Assembly: GCF_900104055.1 (NCBI RefSeq)
Contig: NZ_FNJQ01000012.1
Location: 1-64,000 of the forward strand
Origin: Pseudoselenomonas ruminantium
GTDB lineage: Bacteria > Bacillota > Negativicutes > Selenomonadales > Selenomonadaceae
DNA length: 64,000 nucleotides
Reading direction: 5' to 3'
Numbering within the stretch: the first letter of the stretch is position 1; the number at the start of each line of letters is the position of its first letter. Below are positions 1-8,227 of this stretch, piece after piece. The position numbers were made by a program, and so were the translations under genes. The notes under the pieces were generated by a model. That model saw only the letters and a list, made by a program, of their open reading frames with translations, was not told the origin of the DNA and did no database searches.

Positions 1-118
1 CTAGAAACTGCGTACTTCTGCTGGCGGGTCATTTAGTGAAGTGGCGAAGAAGTATCCCCACCTCCGCCTCACAAATCTGTAACCAATTGCGTTTAAGCAC
101 GCAACTACAAACTGCAAC

Positions 119-149
119 TTGTTCACAGCGGCTTTTTTTATGTTACAAT
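119..149 (+). promoter_or_regulatory. possible sigma-A promoter of the aminopeptidase gene
   Basis: TTGTTC (119-124) and TACAAT (144-149) are separated by 19 bases, longer than the ideal 17. They lie just before the start of the aminopeptidase gene. The rest of 1-176 shows no gene I can support. Confidence 0.3.
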
Positions 150-176
150 GGGGGTATATTCTTGAAGAAAGCTGTG

Positions 177-1460
177 ATGGATATGAATAAAGATGTACAG
201 GAATTATTGGACTTTATCAAGGCGGCGCCCACGCCCTATCATACGGTGCAGGCGGCGGCCGAGAAATTGTCTGGAGCCGGGTTTGCCGAACTTTCGCTGA
301 CGGAGAAATGGCAGCTGCAGGCTGGCGGGCGGTATTTTGTCAAAGCCTTTGATTCCACCTTGCTCGCTTTTGTCATCGGGCAGGGTGATGGTCCCTTGCG
401 TTTGGCCGCAGCCCATACGGATTTCCCCTGTTTTCGCCTGAAGCCGCAGGCGGGTATGGTCAAAGAGGGCTATGGCGTGCTCAATGTGGAAAAATACGGC
501 GGCATGATGCTGCGTACCTGGCTGGACCGGCCTTTGGCGCTGGCGGGCAAGGTGGCCTTGCGCGGCGCAGATCCCTTTGCACCGGAAGTGCGGCTGGTCA
601 ATTTCAACCGCCCCTTGCTGACGATTCCGAGCCTGGCCATCCATATGGACCGGGAGGTCAATGAAAAAGGCAAACTCAATGCCCAGACGGATATGCTGCC
701 GTTGGCAACAATGGGTGGGGAAGAACTAAAGTCAGAGTTCTTTCTGGAATGGCTGGCTGGAGAAATGGAAGTTGACCAGTCAGAAATCCTATCCTATGAA
801 CTTTCGGTCTATCCTTATGAGGAAGGTTCTGTCTGCGGCTTGCAGGAAGAATTTGTTTCCTCACCGCGTTTGGACAATCTGACTTCTGTAGTGGCTTGTC
901 TGGAAGGGATCATGGCCACAGAGAGTCAATGTGCCGGCCTGCGCATGGCGGCGCTGTTCGATAATGAGGAAGTGGGCAGCCGCACCAAGCAGGGGGCTGG
1001 TTCAGCCGTGCTCCTGCAGGTGCTCGAGCGCATCTATCTGGCTTTGGGCAGGACGAAGGAAGAGATGCTCACCGATATTGCGGGCGGTTTCATGCTTTCG
1101 GTGGATGTGGCCCATGCCCTGCATCCCAATTACATGGAGAAATGCGATCCGAGCCATAGGCCGGTGCTGGGCGGCGGCGTGGTGCTCAAGCAGGCCGCCA
1201 GCCAGAGCTATGCCGGCGATACGGAAGCCGTCGCCATCGTGCGCGGACTTTGCGAGGCCAATGATATAAAATGGCAGCATTTCGTCAACCGCAGCGATAG
1301 CCGTGGCGGCTCAACCCTGGGCTCCATCGCCTCCGCCCTCGTGCCCATGCGCACCATGGATATCGGCGTGCCAATGCTGGCCATGCATTCGGCAAGAGAG
1401 ACGATGCATGGAGATGATCAGGGAGAATTGAACCGTTTGTTAGTGGCGTTCATGCGCTAG
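177..1460 (+). CDS. M18 family aminopeptidase
   Basis: A 427-residue cytosolic metallo-aminopeptidase of peptidase family M18 (aspartyl aminopeptidase type), which removes N-terminal residues from peptides. The di-metal signature is visible: HTD at residues 80-82, DNEE at 262-265, the metal aspartate in SVDVAH near residue 310, and a histidine at about 404 in HSARE. Length is typical for the family. The frame is open further upstream (ATG at 36), but that extension has no resemblance to M18 proteins, so I place the start at 177; 183 is equally possible. The ribosome-binding site is weak (GAAAG). It appears monocistronic. The exact substrate (acidic or hydrophobic N-termini) cannot be read from the sequence. 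Confidence 0.9.
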   Translation: MDMNKDVQELLDFIKAAPTPYHTVQAAAEKLSGAGFAELSLTEKWQLQAGGRYFVKAFDSTLLAFVIGQGDGPLRLAAAHTDFPCFRLKPQAGMVKEGYGVLNVEKYGGMMLRTWLDRPLALAGKVALRGADPFAPEVRLVNFNRPLLTIPSLAIHMDREVNEKGKLNAQTDMLPLATMGGEELKSEFFLEWLAGEMEVDQSEILSYELSVYPYEEGSVCGLQEEFVSSPRLDNLTSVVACLEGIMATESQCAGLRMAALFDNEEVGSRTKQGAGSAVLLQVLERIYLALGRTKEEMLTDIAGGFMLSVDVAHALHPNYMEKCDPSHRPVLGGGVVLKQAASQSYAGDTEAVAIVRGLCEANDIKWQHFVNRSDSRGGSTLGSIASALVPMRTMDIGVPMLAMHSARETMHGDDQGELNRLLVAFMR

Positions 1461-1469
1461 ATAGTGATA

Positions 1470-1562
1470 AAAAAATAAACCGCCCCTAGCGACCAAACTA
1501 CGGCGGTTTACTTTATTAAATTATAAATCGTACGAGGGCGACCGCTGGGCGACGCCATCCTT
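1470..1562 (-). ncRNA. putative small RNA resembling an orphan type I antitoxin RNA
   Basis: On the minus strand a sigma-A-like promoter (TTGCCA at 1597-1592, 17-base spacer, TAAAAT at 1574-1569) would start an RNA near 1562. It would end at a hairpin pairing 1502-1510 with 1476-1484 (GGCGGTTTA/TAAACCGCC) followed by a T run at about 1475-1469. The layout resembles the RNA partner of holin-like type I toxins known from Firmicutes. No convergent toxin reading frame is present: the expected position is occupied by the 3' end of the aminopeptidase gene. The same hairpin could terminate that gene. Promoter and terminator are seen directly; the antitoxin relationship is inferred from resemblance. 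Confidence 0.5.
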
Positions 1563-1572
1563 AGGTTAATTT

Positions 1573-1603
1573 TAGCATTTGCCATAGCGATTGGCAAGTG
1601 CTA
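1573..1603. repeat. inverted repeat overlapping the small-RNA promoter
   Basis: TAGCATTTGCCA (1573-1584) and TGGCAAGTGCTA (1592-1603) are near-perfect inverted arms around a 7-base centre, followed on the plus strand by TTTTTGTT. It could be a plus-strand terminator, or an operator, since it also spans the -35 and spacer of the minus-strand promoter. Confidence 0.5.
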
Positions 1604-1663
1604 TTTTTGTTAGGCGTGAATCTAGGTGGAAGATAAGAAGATACAAATCTGTGGAACTTTTTC

Positions 1664-1720
1664 TTCTACCATTCTTCTATAATTTATGGTAGAATGGTAG
1701 AAAGATGGTAGAACGGAGGA
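1664..1720 (+). promoter_or_regulatory. promoter with iterated operator before the AlbA_2-type regulator
   Basis: One TTCTACCAT (1664-1672) faces three direct copies of ATGGTAGAA (1686-1694, 1694-1702, 1705-1713). A -10 hexamer TATAAT (1678-1683) lies between the inverted arms; no good -35 is visible. A strong ribosome-binding site, GGAGGA, follows at about 1715-1720. The repeats are direct observation; autoregulation by the downstream DNA-binding protein is inference. Confidence 0.6.
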
Positions 1721-1726
1721 AGAATA

Positions 1727-3034
1727 ATGGAATTCAAGGAAAGTGTGACACTGGAACTGAAGCAGATGGTTGTTCCTGATTTAAAGAAAGAAGTCATTGC
1801 CTTTGCCAATACCAATGGTGGCGTGATATATGTAGGTATAGCTGATGATGGTACGGTCATTGGTATAGAAGATACGGATCAGGCAATGTTGCAAGTAACC
1901 AGTATGATACACGATGCAATCAAGCCTGACTTGACGATGTTTGTGGAATTAGACATCATTGAACTGGAGCAAAAATCAGTTTTGAAGCTAACCGTGCAGA
2001 AGGGAACCCATGCGCCTTATTACTTGCAGGGGAAAGGGATTCGGCCGGAAGGCGTATTTATTCGGCATGGTGCTGCAACGATTCCAGCCTCAGAGGATGC
2101 CATTCGTGCCATGATTGTGGCTAGTGATGGGGAGCGGTATGAAAATCGCCGTTCCCTGCGGCAAGAACTTACGTTTACGGCATTGCAGGCATTTTTTGCG
2201 AAGAAGGAAATTCCGTTGGGAGAACAGCAGTTTATGACTTTAGGGCTGAAAAACCGTGATGGCATCTATACGAATTTAGCATTGCTGTTATCGGAGGAAT
2301 GTCCTCATGAACTGAAAATAGCAGTGTTTGCGGGGACGGCCAAAACAGCACCGTTTCAGAATCGGCGCGAATTCAGTGGCTCGCTCATAACGCAAATGCA
2401 GGATGCCTATGCCATGCTGGAACAGTATAATCAGCTGGGGGCAAAGTTTGAGGGGCTTTTGCGGGTGGACCAGACGGATTATCCTGATGTGGCGCTGAGA
2501 GAGGCTTTGCTCAATACATTGATACATAGGGAATATTCATATAGTGGAAGCACAATCATCAATATTTTCCATGATCGGGTGGAGTTTGTTTCTCTTGGTG
2601 GACTGGTGCAGGGACTAAATATGGATGACTTGCGCTTAGGTGTATCTGAATGCCGCAATGAGAAGATGGCGGCGATTTTCTATCGTCTGCGTTTGATTGA
2701 GGCTTATGGGACGGGCATACCAAAGATTTTTGAAAGCTACACGGACTCCGGGATGGTACCGAAATTAGAGGCAAGTGACCATGCGTTCCGGATTACTTTA
2801 CCGAATCGGAACTTTAACCAACAGACAAGTGGTGCAGTAGTATCTGAAGGAAAGGATGATTGGCTTACGCTTTTGCAAGAGAAAAAGAACTTTACCCGGC
2901 AGGATGTTGAACGTGTTGCAGGAGTGTCTCGCAGCAAGGCGAACCAATTGATAAAGAATATGGTGGATATAGGGAAAGCAACAGCACAGGGGAATGGGAA
3001 AAATCGCTTTTACACGATGGGACAGAACATTTAG
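1727..3034 (+). CDS. AlbA_2 (Schlafen-like) DNA-binding domain protein with ATPase-like domain, putative transcriptional regulator
   Basis: A 435-residue protein with the COG2865-type architecture. An N-terminal AlbA_2 nucleic-acid-binding domain (about residues 1-130) contains EFKES and NTNGGVIYVGI. A middle region carries a GHKL-like HATPase_c_4 module (about 250-350) with REALLNTLIHREY and YGTGI. A C-terminal winged-helix segment follows (about 380-435, containing VERVAGVSRSKANQLI). Such proteins are usually annotated as putative regulators and their ligand is unknown. The gene stands alone between two terminator-like structures, with repeated operator-like boxes at its promoter, which suggests autoregulation. 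Confidence 0.85.
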   Translation: MEFKESVTLELKQMVVPDLKKEVIAFANTNGGVIYVGIADDGTVIGIEDTDQAMLQVTSMIHDAIKPDLTMFVELDIIELEQKSVLKLTVQKGTHAPYYLQGKGIRPEGVFIRHGAATIPASEDAIRAMIVASDGERYENRRSLRQELTFTALQAFFAKKEIPLGEQQFMTLGLKNRDGIYTNLALLLSEECPHELKIAVFAGTAKTAPFQNRREFSGSLITQMQDAYAMLEQYNQLGAKFEGLLRVDQTDYPDVALREALLNTLIHREYSYSGSTIINIFHDRVEFVSLGGLVQGLNMDDLRLGVSECRNEKMAAIFYRLRLIEAYGTGIPKIFESYTDSGMVPKLEASDHAFRITLPNRNFNQQTSGAVVSEGKDDWLTLLQEKKNFTRQDVERVAGVSRSKANQLIKNMVDIGKATAQGNGKNRFYTMGQNI

Positions 3035-3063
3035 GGAGCATGAAGCTTTTTAAATAGATTTAT

Positions 3064-3107
3064 AAAAAGTCATGTAAATATTTATAAAAATATTTACATG
3101 ACTTTTT
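3064..3107 (+). terminator. intrinsic terminator after the AlbA_2 regulator
   Basis: A perfect 20-bp AT-rich stem (3064-3083 with 3088-3107) around a 4-base loop ends in TTTTT. The mirror A run would let it work in both directions. Confidence 0.75.
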
Positions 3108-3190
3108 GCATATGTTATCATAAAAAAGGACATGTGACCTAGATATATAGAGATTTATGGACAAATAATAAAAAAACATACGAAAAACTA

Positions 3191-3219
3191 TTGACTTGAT
3201 TTAGGGATAAGATTATAAT
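3191..3219 (+). promoter_or_regulatory. sigma-A promoter of the ribose operon
   Basis: TTGACT (3191-3196), a 17-base spacer and TATAAT (3214-3219) lie about 85 bases before rbsD. No clear LacI-family palindrome was seen in the leader; only a weak half-site, GTAAACG, overlaps the rbsD ribosome-binding region. Confidence 0.8.
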
Positions 3220-3304
3220 GATACACATAAATCTGAAAAATATATAAATAAATGGCCAAATATTTATATAGTGAATTTGACAGTAACAGGGGAGGTAAAC
3301 GATA

Positions 3305-3700
3305 ATGAAAAAGTCAGGAATATTACATGCCCAGTTATCGGCCTGTGTGGCCGCACTTGGCCATAAGGACCTGTTTATGGTTGGGGACGCGGGAATGCCG
3401 ATTCCGCCGGGAGTCACGGTGATTGATTTAGCTGTGACCAAGGGGGTACCCACGTTCCAGCAGGTTATGGATGCGCTGCTCACGGAAGCTGCCGTGGAAG
3501 GCTGCTATCTGGCTGAGGAGATCGAGGAGCACAATCCGAAGCTTCATGGTTACATCAAGGAGAAACTGGGGGATGTAGAATATGAGTATATGCCCCATGA
3601 TGACTTGAAGAAATTATCCGCCAAGGCCCGGTTCGCCATCCGCACCGGTGAGTTCACGCCTTATCCGAATGTCATCCTGCGGGCGGGGGTTGTCTTTTAA
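3305..3700 (+). CDS. rbsD: D-ribose pyranase
   Basis: A 131-residue RbsD/FucU-family mutarotase that interconverts pyranose and furanose forms of ribose, feeding the furanose to ribokinase. Family hallmarks include the N-terminal KKSGILHAQLSA stretch, the GDAGMPIP segment and the C-terminal RTGEFTPYPNVILRAGV segment. The ribosome-binding site is GGGGAGG. It is the first gene of a four-gene operon with a LacI-type regulator, an MFS transporter and ribokinase. Confidence 0.95.
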   Translation: MKKSGILHAQLSACVAALGHKDLFMVGDAGMPIPPGVTVIDLAVTKGVPTFQQVMDALLTEAAVEGCYLAEEIEEHNPKLHGYIKEKLGDVEYEYMPHDDLKKLSAKARFAIRTGEFTPYPNVILRAGVVF

Positions 3701-3709
3701 CAGGAGTGA

Positions 3710-4723
3710 ATGCGCGTGAAGGTCAATATCAAGAAGATCAGTGAATTATCCGGTTTTTCGCCGGCGACGGTGTCCAATGCCCTCAACAACAAGAAGGGCG
3801 TCAACCATGATACGGCCATGCAGATCCTGGCCATTGCCAAGGAATGCGGCTATATCACGGAAAACAAGATCAAGAGCATCAAGCTGGTGATTTACCATGA
3901 TTCGGGGAAAATCCTCTCGGATGCGCCCTTTTTCAACAATCTTCTCGAAAGCGTCACGAATGCCTGCCGGGAAAATGGCATGGAGGCCAAGCTGGTGAAC
4001 CTCTACCGCCATGATGCAGACTATGCCCAGCAGGTGGAGCTCCTGCTCGAAGATCCGTCAGCGGCCCTGCTGCTGGTGGGGACGGAGCTCAATGAAAAGG
4101 ACGCGCTGGCCTTTGCGGCAACGGATATTCCTTTGGTGCTGCTGGATTGCAATTTTGATGATCTGCCGTTCCACAGCGTGCTGATGGAAAACAGCAAGTC
4201 GGTGGAGCGGGCGGTTTCCTATCTGGTGTCCCTGGGGCATAAGAAAATCGGCTACCTGCAGGGCGATGTGGCTTCTCCTAATGGCGGGGAACGCTATCAG
4301 GGCTATGAGCAGGGGCTGGCAAAGCACGATCTGGTATTGGATAAAAAATGCGTATTCAGTTTACCGGTATCCATTACCGGAGCTTATGAATACTTTGACC
4401 AGCTGCTGGAAAAAGGCGCAGAGCTGCCCACGGCCTTTGTGGCCTATAATGATATGGTGGCTTTGGGCGTAATGCAGGCCTTGCAGAAACATCAGCTGCG
4501 CGTGCCTGAAGATGTGTCGGTGATCGGCTTTGATGATATCGAGTTCAGCCGTGTCTGCGCGCCGGGGCTCACGACCATCAAGGTACATACGAAAGAACTG
4601 GGGGAACTGGCTGTGCAGAAACTGCTGCAGCTGGCGAAAAATCCCCGCAGCATCCATACGAAAACCCAGATGTACACGGATTTTGTCGTCCGTGGCAGTA
4701 CGGCGGCACCTGCCGTGAAATGA
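3710..4723 (+). CDS. rbsR: LacI-family transcriptional regulator, probable ribose operon repressor
   Basis: A 337-residue LacI/GalR-family protein. The N-terminal helix-turn-helix and hinge helix (about residues 5-50) contain ISELSGFSPATVSNALNN. A periplasmic-binding-protein-like effector domain follows (about 60-330) with VSVIGFDDIEFSR near the C terminus. The start has an AGGAG ribosome-binding site only 9 bases after rbsD. Its place inside the ribose operon argues that it senses ribose or a phosphorylated derivative and represses its own operon; this is inferred from context. Confidence 0.85.
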   Translation: MRVKVNIKKISELSGFSPATVSNALNNKKGVNHDTAMQILAIAKECGYITENKIKSIKLVIYHDSGKILSDAPFFNNLLESVTNACRENGMEAKLVNLYRHDADYAQQVELLLEDPSAALLLVGTELNEKDALAFAATDIPLVLLDCNFDDLPFHSVLMENSKSVERAVSYLVSLGHKKIGYLQGDVASPNGGERYQGYEQGLAKHDLVLDKKCVFSLPVSITGAYEYFDQLLEKGAELPTAFVAYNDMVALGVMQALQKHQLRVPEDVSVIGFDDIEFSRVCAPGLTTIKVHTKELGELAVQKLLQLAKNPRSIHTKTQMYTDFVVRGSTAAPAVK

Positions 4724-4747
4724 ACGAGATTTTAGGAGGTATACCAA

Positions 4748-6082
4748 ATGCTGTTTGGTAAGCGTAACGATATTGAACAATACGACAATGGTTATATCAG
4801 TAAGATTCCGGTGTTCCAGTTTATCCTGCTGTCCTGCCTCGTGCCCCTTTGGGCGGCAGCAGCCAGCCTTAATGATGTGCTGATCACGCAGTTCAAGAGC
4901 GTGTTCGCGCTGAGTGACTTTGCTTCTGCTTTGGTGCAGAGTGCATTCTACAGCGGTTATTTCTTGATTTCCATTCCGGCGTCCATGGTCATCCGCAATA
5001 CGACCTATAAGACGGCCATCCTCTGCGGCCTGGGCTTCTATATCGCGGGCTGCAGTCTGTTCTTCCCGGCTTCCCATATGGCAACGTATACCATGTTCCT
5101 CGTGGCCATCTTTGCCATTGCCATCGGTCTGGGCTTCCTGGAAACGTCGGTGAACACCTATAGCACGATGCTTGGCCCCCAGGAAACGGCAACCCTGCGC
5201 CTGAACATCAGTCAGACCTTCCAGCCGCTGGGCTCCATTGCTGGTATCCTTCTGGGCAAGTATCTGATCTTCCAGGAAGGCGAGTCCATGGCCAGCCAGC
5301 TGGCCAGCATGGATGCCGTGCAGGCTGCCGCTTATAAGATGGAAATGCTTCAGCATACGTTGGAACCCTACCATATCATGATCTATATCCTGCTCGGTAT
5401 CTTTGCCTTGTTCGCCGTGACGGCCTATCCGAAATGCAAGGTCAAGAGTGCCAGCACCGAAGGCGTGCCCAGCATTGGCAAGACGCTTTCCTATCTGGCT
5501 GGCAATGGCCGCTTCAAGCGCGGTATCGTGGCCCAGTTCCTCTATGTGGGCATGCAGGTGGCTGTCTGGTCCTTCACCATTCGCCTGGCCCTGCATCTCG
5601 ATCCGACCATCAACGAACGTGCCGCTGCCAACTACATGGTCGTAAGCTTTATCTTCTTCTTTGTGGGTAAATTCATCGCCAACTTCCTGATGACCAAGTT
5701 CTCGGCCAACAAAGTGCTGGCTCTCTATGCCGCCATCGGCGTGCTGGATATCTTCGTCGTGGCTTTCGCACCGGGCATGGCTGCTATCTATGGCGCTATC
5801 TTCGCCAGCTTCCTCTTTGGCCCCTGCTGGGCAACGATTTACGCCCGCACGCTGGATGCCGTGGAAAAGAAGTACACGGAAACGGCTGGTGCCATCATCG
5901 TCATGTCGATTATCGGCGGGGCTTTCGTGCCGGCTATCCAGGGCTATGTCTCCGACATCACCGGCTCCATGCAGCTCTCCTTCGTGATCAATGTGGTGTG
6001 CTTTGCTTTCATCGCCTGGTACTTCCATAAGGAAGCTCAGCTTGAAGAAGGCGAGGAGCTGGAACTGGCCCATCAGAACTAA
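4748..6082 (+). CDS. MFS sugar:H+ symporter, FucP-like, probable ribose importer
   Basis: A 444-residue inner-membrane protein with about 12 hydrophobic segments, of the fucose permease (FHS) group of the major facilitator superfamily. Recognisable features are the loop LETSVNTYSTMLGP and the following RLNISQTFQPLGSIAG, both typical of FucP/GlcP-like symporters. The preceding ribosome-binding site is TAGGAGG. It replaces the RbsABC ABC transporter seen in many rbs operons, so ribose is the likely substrate from context, although the family also carries fucose, galactose and glucose. Confidence 0.85.
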   Translation: MLFGKRNDIEQYDNGYISKIPVFQFILLSCLVPLWAAAASLNDVLITQFKSVFALSDFASALVQSAFYSGYFLISIPASMVIRNTTYKTAILCGLGFYIAGCSLFFPASHMATYTMFLVAIFAIAIGLGFLETSVNTYSTMLGPQETATLRLNISQTFQPLGSIAGILLGKYLIFQEGESMASQLASMDAVQAAAYKMEMLQHTLEPYHIMIYILLGIFALFAVTAYPKCKVKSASTEGVPSIGKTLSYLAGNGRFKRGIVAQFLYVGMQVAVWSFTIRLALHLDPTINERAAANYMVVSFIFFFVGKFIANFLMTKFSANKVLALYAAIGVLDIFVVAFAPGMAAIYGAIFASFLFGPCWATIYARTLDAVEKKYTETAGAIIVMSIIGGAFVPAIQGYVSDITGSMQLSFVINVVCFAFIAWYFHKEAQLEEGEELELAHQN

Positions 6083-6120
6083 TGAATACGGATTCAATGC
6101 AGGAACAGTGAGGGATTTTT

Positions 6121-7029
6121 ATGGATAAGGTATTGGTTGTCGGCAGTCTGAATATGGATTTTGCGGTGTATATGGATCGCCGCCCGCAGGCCGGGGAAAC
6201 GGTCATGGCTCGGAGCATGAAGCTCGTGCCCGGCGGCAAAGGAGCCAATCAGGCCTATGCGCTGGGAAAACTCGGGGCGAAAACTTCCATGATTGGCGCT
6301 GTGGGCACCGATACCTTTGGGGAACAGATGCTGGCTAATCTGGAAAAGGTAGCTGTGGCGACAAAGGGCATCCAAAAAATTGCCGGTACGGAAACCGGCA
6401 AGGCTTTCATCGAGATCGAGAACAGCGGTCAGAACAGCATCAGCGTGATTGCCGGTGCCAATGCTGCCGTCGATGAAGGACTGGTGCTGGCGCAGGAGGA
6501 ACTGTTTGCGCAGGCCGATGCCGTGGTCATGCAACTGGAAATCCCCGTGCCATCGGTGGTCGCTGCCGCAAGACTGGCCAAAAAACATGGCAAGACTGTG
6601 GTGCTCGATCCGGCACCGGCCAGAGCTGATCTGCCCGATGAACTCTGGGCCCAGGTGGATATCACCAAGCCAAACGAAACGGAACTGGCCCTGCTGACCG
6701 GCCTGCCTACGGGCACGGAGGCAGAAGTGGTGGCCGCGGCCAAAGCCCTGATTGCCAAAGGCGTGAAAAACGTGCTGGTGACCTTGGGCGGCGATGGCAC
6801 GATGCTGGTGACGGAAGACAAGGTGGAAAAGTTCCCGGCGTATAAGGTAAAAGCCGTGGACACCACGGCCGCCGGTGATTGCTTCCTGGCCGCGTTTATA
6901 AGTCAGTTTACAGGGAGCAACTTCGCAGAAGCGATTGACTTCGGTGCGAAGGCCTCGGCCATCGCCGTTACCCGTCAGGGGGCGCAGACATCCATTCCTA
7001 CGGTGGAAGAAGTGGAAAATTTTCATTAA
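6121..7029 (+). CDS. rbsK: ribokinase
   Basis: A 302-residue PfkB-family kinase that phosphorylates D-ribose to ribose 5-phosphate. Visible motifs are GSLNMDF at the N terminus, GGKGANQA at residues 38-45 (first PfkB signature) and DTTAAGDCF with the catalytic aspartate at 253. It is the last gene of the rbsD-rbsR-transporter-rbsK operon, 38 bases after the transporter. The operon would import, ring-open and phosphorylate ribose for the pentose-phosphate pathway. Confidence 0.95.
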   Translation: MDKVLVVGSLNMDFAVYMDRRPQAGETVMARSMKLVPGGKGANQAYALGKLGAKTSMIGAVGTDTFGEQMLANLEKVAVATKGIQKIAGTETGKAFIEIENSGQNSISVIAGANAAVDEGLVLAQEELFAQADAVVMQLEIPVPSVVAAARLAKKHGKTVVLDPAPARADLPDELWAQVDITKPNETELALLTGLPTGTEAEVVAAAKALIAKGVKNVLVTLGGDGTMLVTEDKVEKFPAYKVKAVDTTAAGDCFLAAFISQFTGSNFAEAIDFGAKASAIAVTRQGAQTSIPTVEEVENFH

Positions 7030-7055
7030 AAATGGATTAAATTTCCCAAAAAGCA

Positions 7056-7084
7056 TTTAATTTTTAGGCCATTTTGTTCGATAG
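7056..7084 (+). promoter_or_regulatory. putative sigma-28 (flagellar) promoter
   Basis: TTTAAT (7056-7061), a 17-base spacer and CGATAG (7079-7084) match the pattern shared by flagellin and flgM promoters in this window. A weak hairpin (7036-7042 with 7055-7061, then T-rich sequence) that could terminate the rbs operon overlaps its -35. Confidence 0.55.
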
Positions 7085-7131
7085 AATCTATGCAGGAGAT
7101 TTTTCCTGACGCTGGGAGAAAGGAGGATCTT

Positions 7132-7512
7132 ATGAGCATCAATACGATTGCGGCAACCAGCAGTCTCAATTACTGGCAGCAACAGGCGCAGGAAGTCAGG
7201 CCGGACTATAACGTCCATGCCAAAAAGAGCGCATTTGAAGAACTTTTGGCCAGTCTTACTGCTCTGAAGGCAACGGATTCGGATGTGGAGAAGGGAATTT
7301 CCGCAGTTACTCTGACCAAGCTGCTTTCAGATGGTTCGTTGCTCATTCAGCGGGTGGAAGGAAGCAAAGTGATTTCGGAAACCAAGCTCGAAGGCGGTAA
7401 TGTTTTGCAGCAGCCGCATCTTATGGGACTGAATGGGCTGGCAACAGCCTATGCCGGAACAGCTGCGACGGGGACTGTCGGAACAGATTCGGCGTTTAGT
7501 GCATCGGTCTGA
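7132..7512 (+). CDS. unknown protein, probably co-regulated with flagellar genes
   Basis: A 126-residue soluble protein I do not recognise. The start is set by a strong AGGAGGA ribosome-binding site; an in-frame ATG at 7090 lacks one. There is no signal peptide or membrane segment. The N-terminal third is rich in Ser, Asn and Gln, the middle (SDGSLLIQRVEG, SETKLEGG) looks like short beta strands, and the end is Ala/Gly/Thr rich. The only clue to a role is the sigma-28-like promoter upstream. It is unrelated to its neighbours rbsK and nrfH. A secreted or flagellum-associated protein is possible but unproven. Confidence 0.7.
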   Translation: MSINTIAATSSLNYWQQQAQEVRPDYNVHAKKSAFEELLASLTALKATDSDVEKGISAVTLTKLLSDGSLLIQRVEGSKVISETKLEGGNVLQQPHLMGLNGLATAYAGTAATGTVGTDSAFSASV

Positions 7513-7606
7513 TTCGGGGATGGATCAGGCGAAGGGATTAGAGGAAGGTCTTGTCATGAAGGAAATGGCAGGAAAGGGAATTATATGATAAGGGAATATC
7601 GTAAGC

Positions 7607-7645
7607 GAGGCTCAAAGGCAGGTGTTACCTTTGAGCCTCTTATTT
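7607..7645 (+). terminator. intrinsic terminator after the 126-residue gene
   Basis: A perfect 12-bp stem, GAGGCTCAAAGG (7607-7618) with CCTTTGAGCCTC (7628-7639), followed by TTATTTTT. The rest of the gap to nrfH (7513-7738) holds a short hairpin (GGTTGC/GCAACC, 7666-7681), a possible -10 TATAAT at 7703-7708 and no convincing gene. Confidence 0.85.
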
Positions 7646-7738
7646 TTGTAGAAATTTATTTTCTTGGTTGCTGTGGCAACCTCAGATTTTTCTGAACAAT
7701 GATATAATGGTGGCAGAATTGAGAGGAGGGGAGCGGAA

Positions 7739-8227
7739 GTGGAAGTCAAAGAGTTTTTTTCGAAGCATACTTTAGGCTGTCTGGCGGGCGGATTTGCCAT
7801 CGGCCTCCTGGTGTGCGGTATCGGCGCCGGGATGATGTCCTTTTCCGGATCGCCGGCTTTTTGCGGTTCCTGCCATGCCATGAAGAGCGAGGCGGCGACC
7901 TTTGCCAAGTCCACGCATCAAAAGCAGGACTGTGTGGAATGCCATCTGCCTCACGACAATATGGCCATCTACATGATCGAAAAGGGACGCACGGGTATGG
8001 TGGACACCTATCATGCGGTGCTCAGGGACTATCCGGCGCATATCAAGCTGTCCGCGGATGGGAAGAAGACGGTGAACAGCAACTGCCTGCGCTGTCATGA
8101 GAACACCATGGCCAATGTCCATGCGGCCATCGGCGTGGATCTGGACACCGGTGCGGACTGCATGAAGTGCCATAGCCGGATTGCTCACGGCTCGAATCAT
8201 CTCGAAGGGGGGATAAAAGTTGAGTAA
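7739..8227 (+). CDS. nrfH: cytochrome c nitrite reductase small subunit (quinol oxidase NrfH)
   Basis: A 162-residue membrane-anchored tetraheme cytochrome c of the NapC/NirT family. It takes electrons from menaquinol and passes them to NrfA on the outer face of the cytoplasmic membrane. One N-terminal transmembrane helix (about residues 12-35) is followed by four heme-binding motifs: CGSCH, CVECH, CLRCH and CMKCH. It starts with GTG behind a GAGGAGGGGAG ribosome-binding site. Its stop overlaps the nrfA start by 8 bases, indicating translational coupling. It supports anaerobic respiration of nitrite to ammonium. Confidence 0.95.
   Translation: MEVKEFFSKHTLGCLAGGFAIGLLVCGIGAGMMSFSGSPAFCGSCHAMKSEAATFAKSTHQKQDCVECHLPHDNMAIYMIEKGRTGMVDTYHAVLRDYPAHIKLSADGKKTVNSNCLRCHENTMANVHAAIGVDLDTGADCMKCHSRIAHGSNHLEGGIKVE

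Noticed and set aside
3290-3304. LacI-type operator before rbsD
   Set aside because: Only a half-site-like GTAAACG is present, without a palindromic partner.
4361-6097. 578-codon open frame on the minus strand
   Set aside because: It is antisense to the MFS transporter and rbsR. Its His/Gly/Gln-rich translation has no domain, and the plus-strand genes are clear.
7520-7588. 22-codon frame after the 126-residue gene
   Set aside because: No ribosome-binding site fits and nothing supports translation.
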